NCBI RefSeq assembly: GCF_900102545.1
Contig: NZ_FNBN01000003.1
Location: 1,045,461-1,109,460, forward strand
Direction: 5' to 3'
Length of the DNA: 64,000 nucleotides
Source of the DNA: Chitinophaga filiformis
GTDB taxonomy: Bacteria; Bacteroidota; Bacteroidia; Chitinophagales; Chitinophagaceae
Part shown: in pieces, positions 63,214 to 64,000 of the stretch
Layout of the letters: every line of letters starts with the position of its first letter
Numbering within the stretch: the stretch's first letter is position 1
Notes under the pieces: generated by a model
Told to the model about the DNA's origin: nothing
What the model saw: only the letters and a program-made list of their open reading frames with translations
Databases searched by the model: none
Position numbers and translations under genes: made by a program

Positions 63214-63726
63214 CTACTGAGCTGTATATTTCTCATTGGCATCTGTAGCTGCTTCATCCGGTGGAGGATAATTTCCCATACCTGCTGATACAGTTGGATC
63301 GTCAGACAACCGTGTATCAATATTGATTTCTCCTTCCAGCAACTTTGCAACCGGACAATTTTTTGCAATCCAGAGAAGTCGTTCCTTTTGCGCATCGCTC
63401 ACTGGCTGGCCGAAGGAAAGTGTCCTTAGAATTGAAGTTTTGAATGGCTCTGTTTGTTGGATCATATTCACTGAGCAATGTATGTCTGTAATATTCCATC
63501 CTTTCTTTTTGATGTACATACGCAGTGTAGTCAATGTACAACCCACCAATCCGGAAAGAACAGTTGAAAAAGGATCGGGGCCAAGATCTTTACCGCCATT
63601 GAATGGAGGTTCATCGAGAACAAGACGACCTGCCCGCCAGTTAACAATAACCTCCTGACGGTCTTTAATGAGATCGCCTGTAATGTCTTTTGGGAACAGT
63701 CGTAGTGTTTGTTTTTTACGTATCAT
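63214..63726 (-). CDS. OsmC family protein
   Basis: A 170-residue protein of the OsmC/Ohr family, which reduces organic hydroperoxides with a peroxidatic cysteine pair. The first Cys is in STVLSGLVGCTLTTLRMYIK; the second is in WIAKNCPVAKLLEGEINIDT. The N-terminal strands (VNWRAGRLVLDEPPFNGGKD) are typical. It lies on the same strand as the AhpD-like gene at 63845, so a peroxide-defence pair is likely. Confidence 0.9.
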   Translation of the reverse strand: MIRKKQTLRLFPKDITGDLIKDRQEVIVNWRAGRLVLDEPPFNGGKDLGPDPFSTVLSGLVGCTLTTLRMYIKKKGWNITDIHCSVNMIQQTEPFKTSILRTLSFGQPVSDAQKERLLWIAKNCPVAKLLEGEINIDTRLSDDPTVSAGMGNYPPPDEAATDANEKYTAQ

Positions 63727-63844
63727 AATCTTTACATTTTAACCTGAACATAAAATTGTTAAGTCTTCAAAAAATCAGTTCATGTCCTCTCTGCCGGCGT
63801 CCCGGGTGTCAGCCAATTATAGCATTGAAAATTCTCTTCTGATT

Positions 63845-64000
63845 TTATGCTATTACGTGTGGAAAATCGATAGGAACATTTGTAATTGCATACAACAGGT
63901 TAAGCGTGGTGATGTTGCCGACTGCAAGTACCACATCGATCAGGTGTCCCTGATCATATCCTGCCTCGTAGAAGTCTAAAAGAATGGCTCCGGAAATATG
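63845..64000 (-). CDS. AhpD/carboxymuconolactone decarboxylase-like protein, C-terminal part
   Basis: The minus strand reads open from the right edge for 51 residues to TAA at 63845-63847. LLDFYEAGYDQGHLIDVVLA followed by VGNITTLNLLYAITNVPIDF is the C-terminal half of a carboxymuconolactone-decarboxylase (AhpD-like) fold, whose CxxC active site would lie upstream, outside the window. It is 118 nt upstream of osmC on the same strand. Confidence 0.75.
   Translation of the reverse strand, partial: HISGAILLDFYEAGYDQGHLIDVVLAVGNITTLNLLYAITNVPIDFPHVIA

Overview
The window looks like chromosomal DNA of a Bacteroidota bacterium, most likely Chitinophagaceae and close to Chitinophaga. This is inferred from protein families, not from a marker gene. 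Supporting features are a SusC/SusD uptake operon, a 1628-residue PKD protein with a type IX secretion (T9SS) gliding-type C-terminal domain, ThuA/PQQ/PKD/cytochrome c fusions, many AraC regulators, few Shine-Dalgarno sites and promoters of the TAnnTTTG type. No tRNA, rRNA, CRISPR array, intact insertion sequence or prophage was found.

Region by region: 1-693 is the N-terminal part of a two-component-propeller sensor. 1018-8854 carries a tripartite drug-efflux set (TolC, HlyD, MFS) between two AraC regulators, then an orphan acetolactate synthase large subunit. 8984-11282 has a Mug-type DNA glycosylase, an Asp-nucleophile hydrolase and a catalytically dead Nudix regulator. 11647-22893 holds a giant ThuA/PQQ dehydrogenase, a cupin behind an IS200-like fossil and hairpin, a PQQ-repeat protein, a VOC protein, a GlxA regulator paired with an exported DJ-1 protein, a decayed DoxX/DUF2071 locus and an epoxide hydrolase. 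22991-29514 encodes two large surface proteins (beta-helix lipoprotein, T9SS PKD protein). 30225-34240 is mixed housekeeping and hypothetical. 34607-41058 is a four-gene SusC-SusD-fasciclin-DUF5007-like operon.

41597-51775 is an accessory stretch of small orphan proteins (DUF4265/DUF4240-like, DUF6438-like, GIY-YIG-like, DUF1444-like, small membrane proteins) and broken genes. It resembles loci where orphan immunity genes collect, but no toxin is visible. 52266-53884 is purK-purE. 54689-60421 is a regulator-rich block: an HxlR fragment, a stand-alone AraC-type sensor domain, two AraC proteins, two NAD(P)-binding oxidoreductase-type proteins, an SRPBCC protein and an unlisted 49-residue membrane protein. 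The window ends with an esterase/TPR protein, a hypothetical protein, a long TAG microsatellite, an OsmC protein and the C-terminus of an AhpD-like protein.

The strongest unexpected signal is a pair of promoters, at 59063-59108 and 60511-60556 on the minus strand. They share an identical 18-bp element exactly 20 nt upstream of a TAnnTTTG box and flank an AraC-family gene, which suggests a small local regulon. Other notable points are an HlyD protein whose coiled-coil hairpin lost one arm in frame, several recently broken genes, and small genes outside ordinary ORF length limits.
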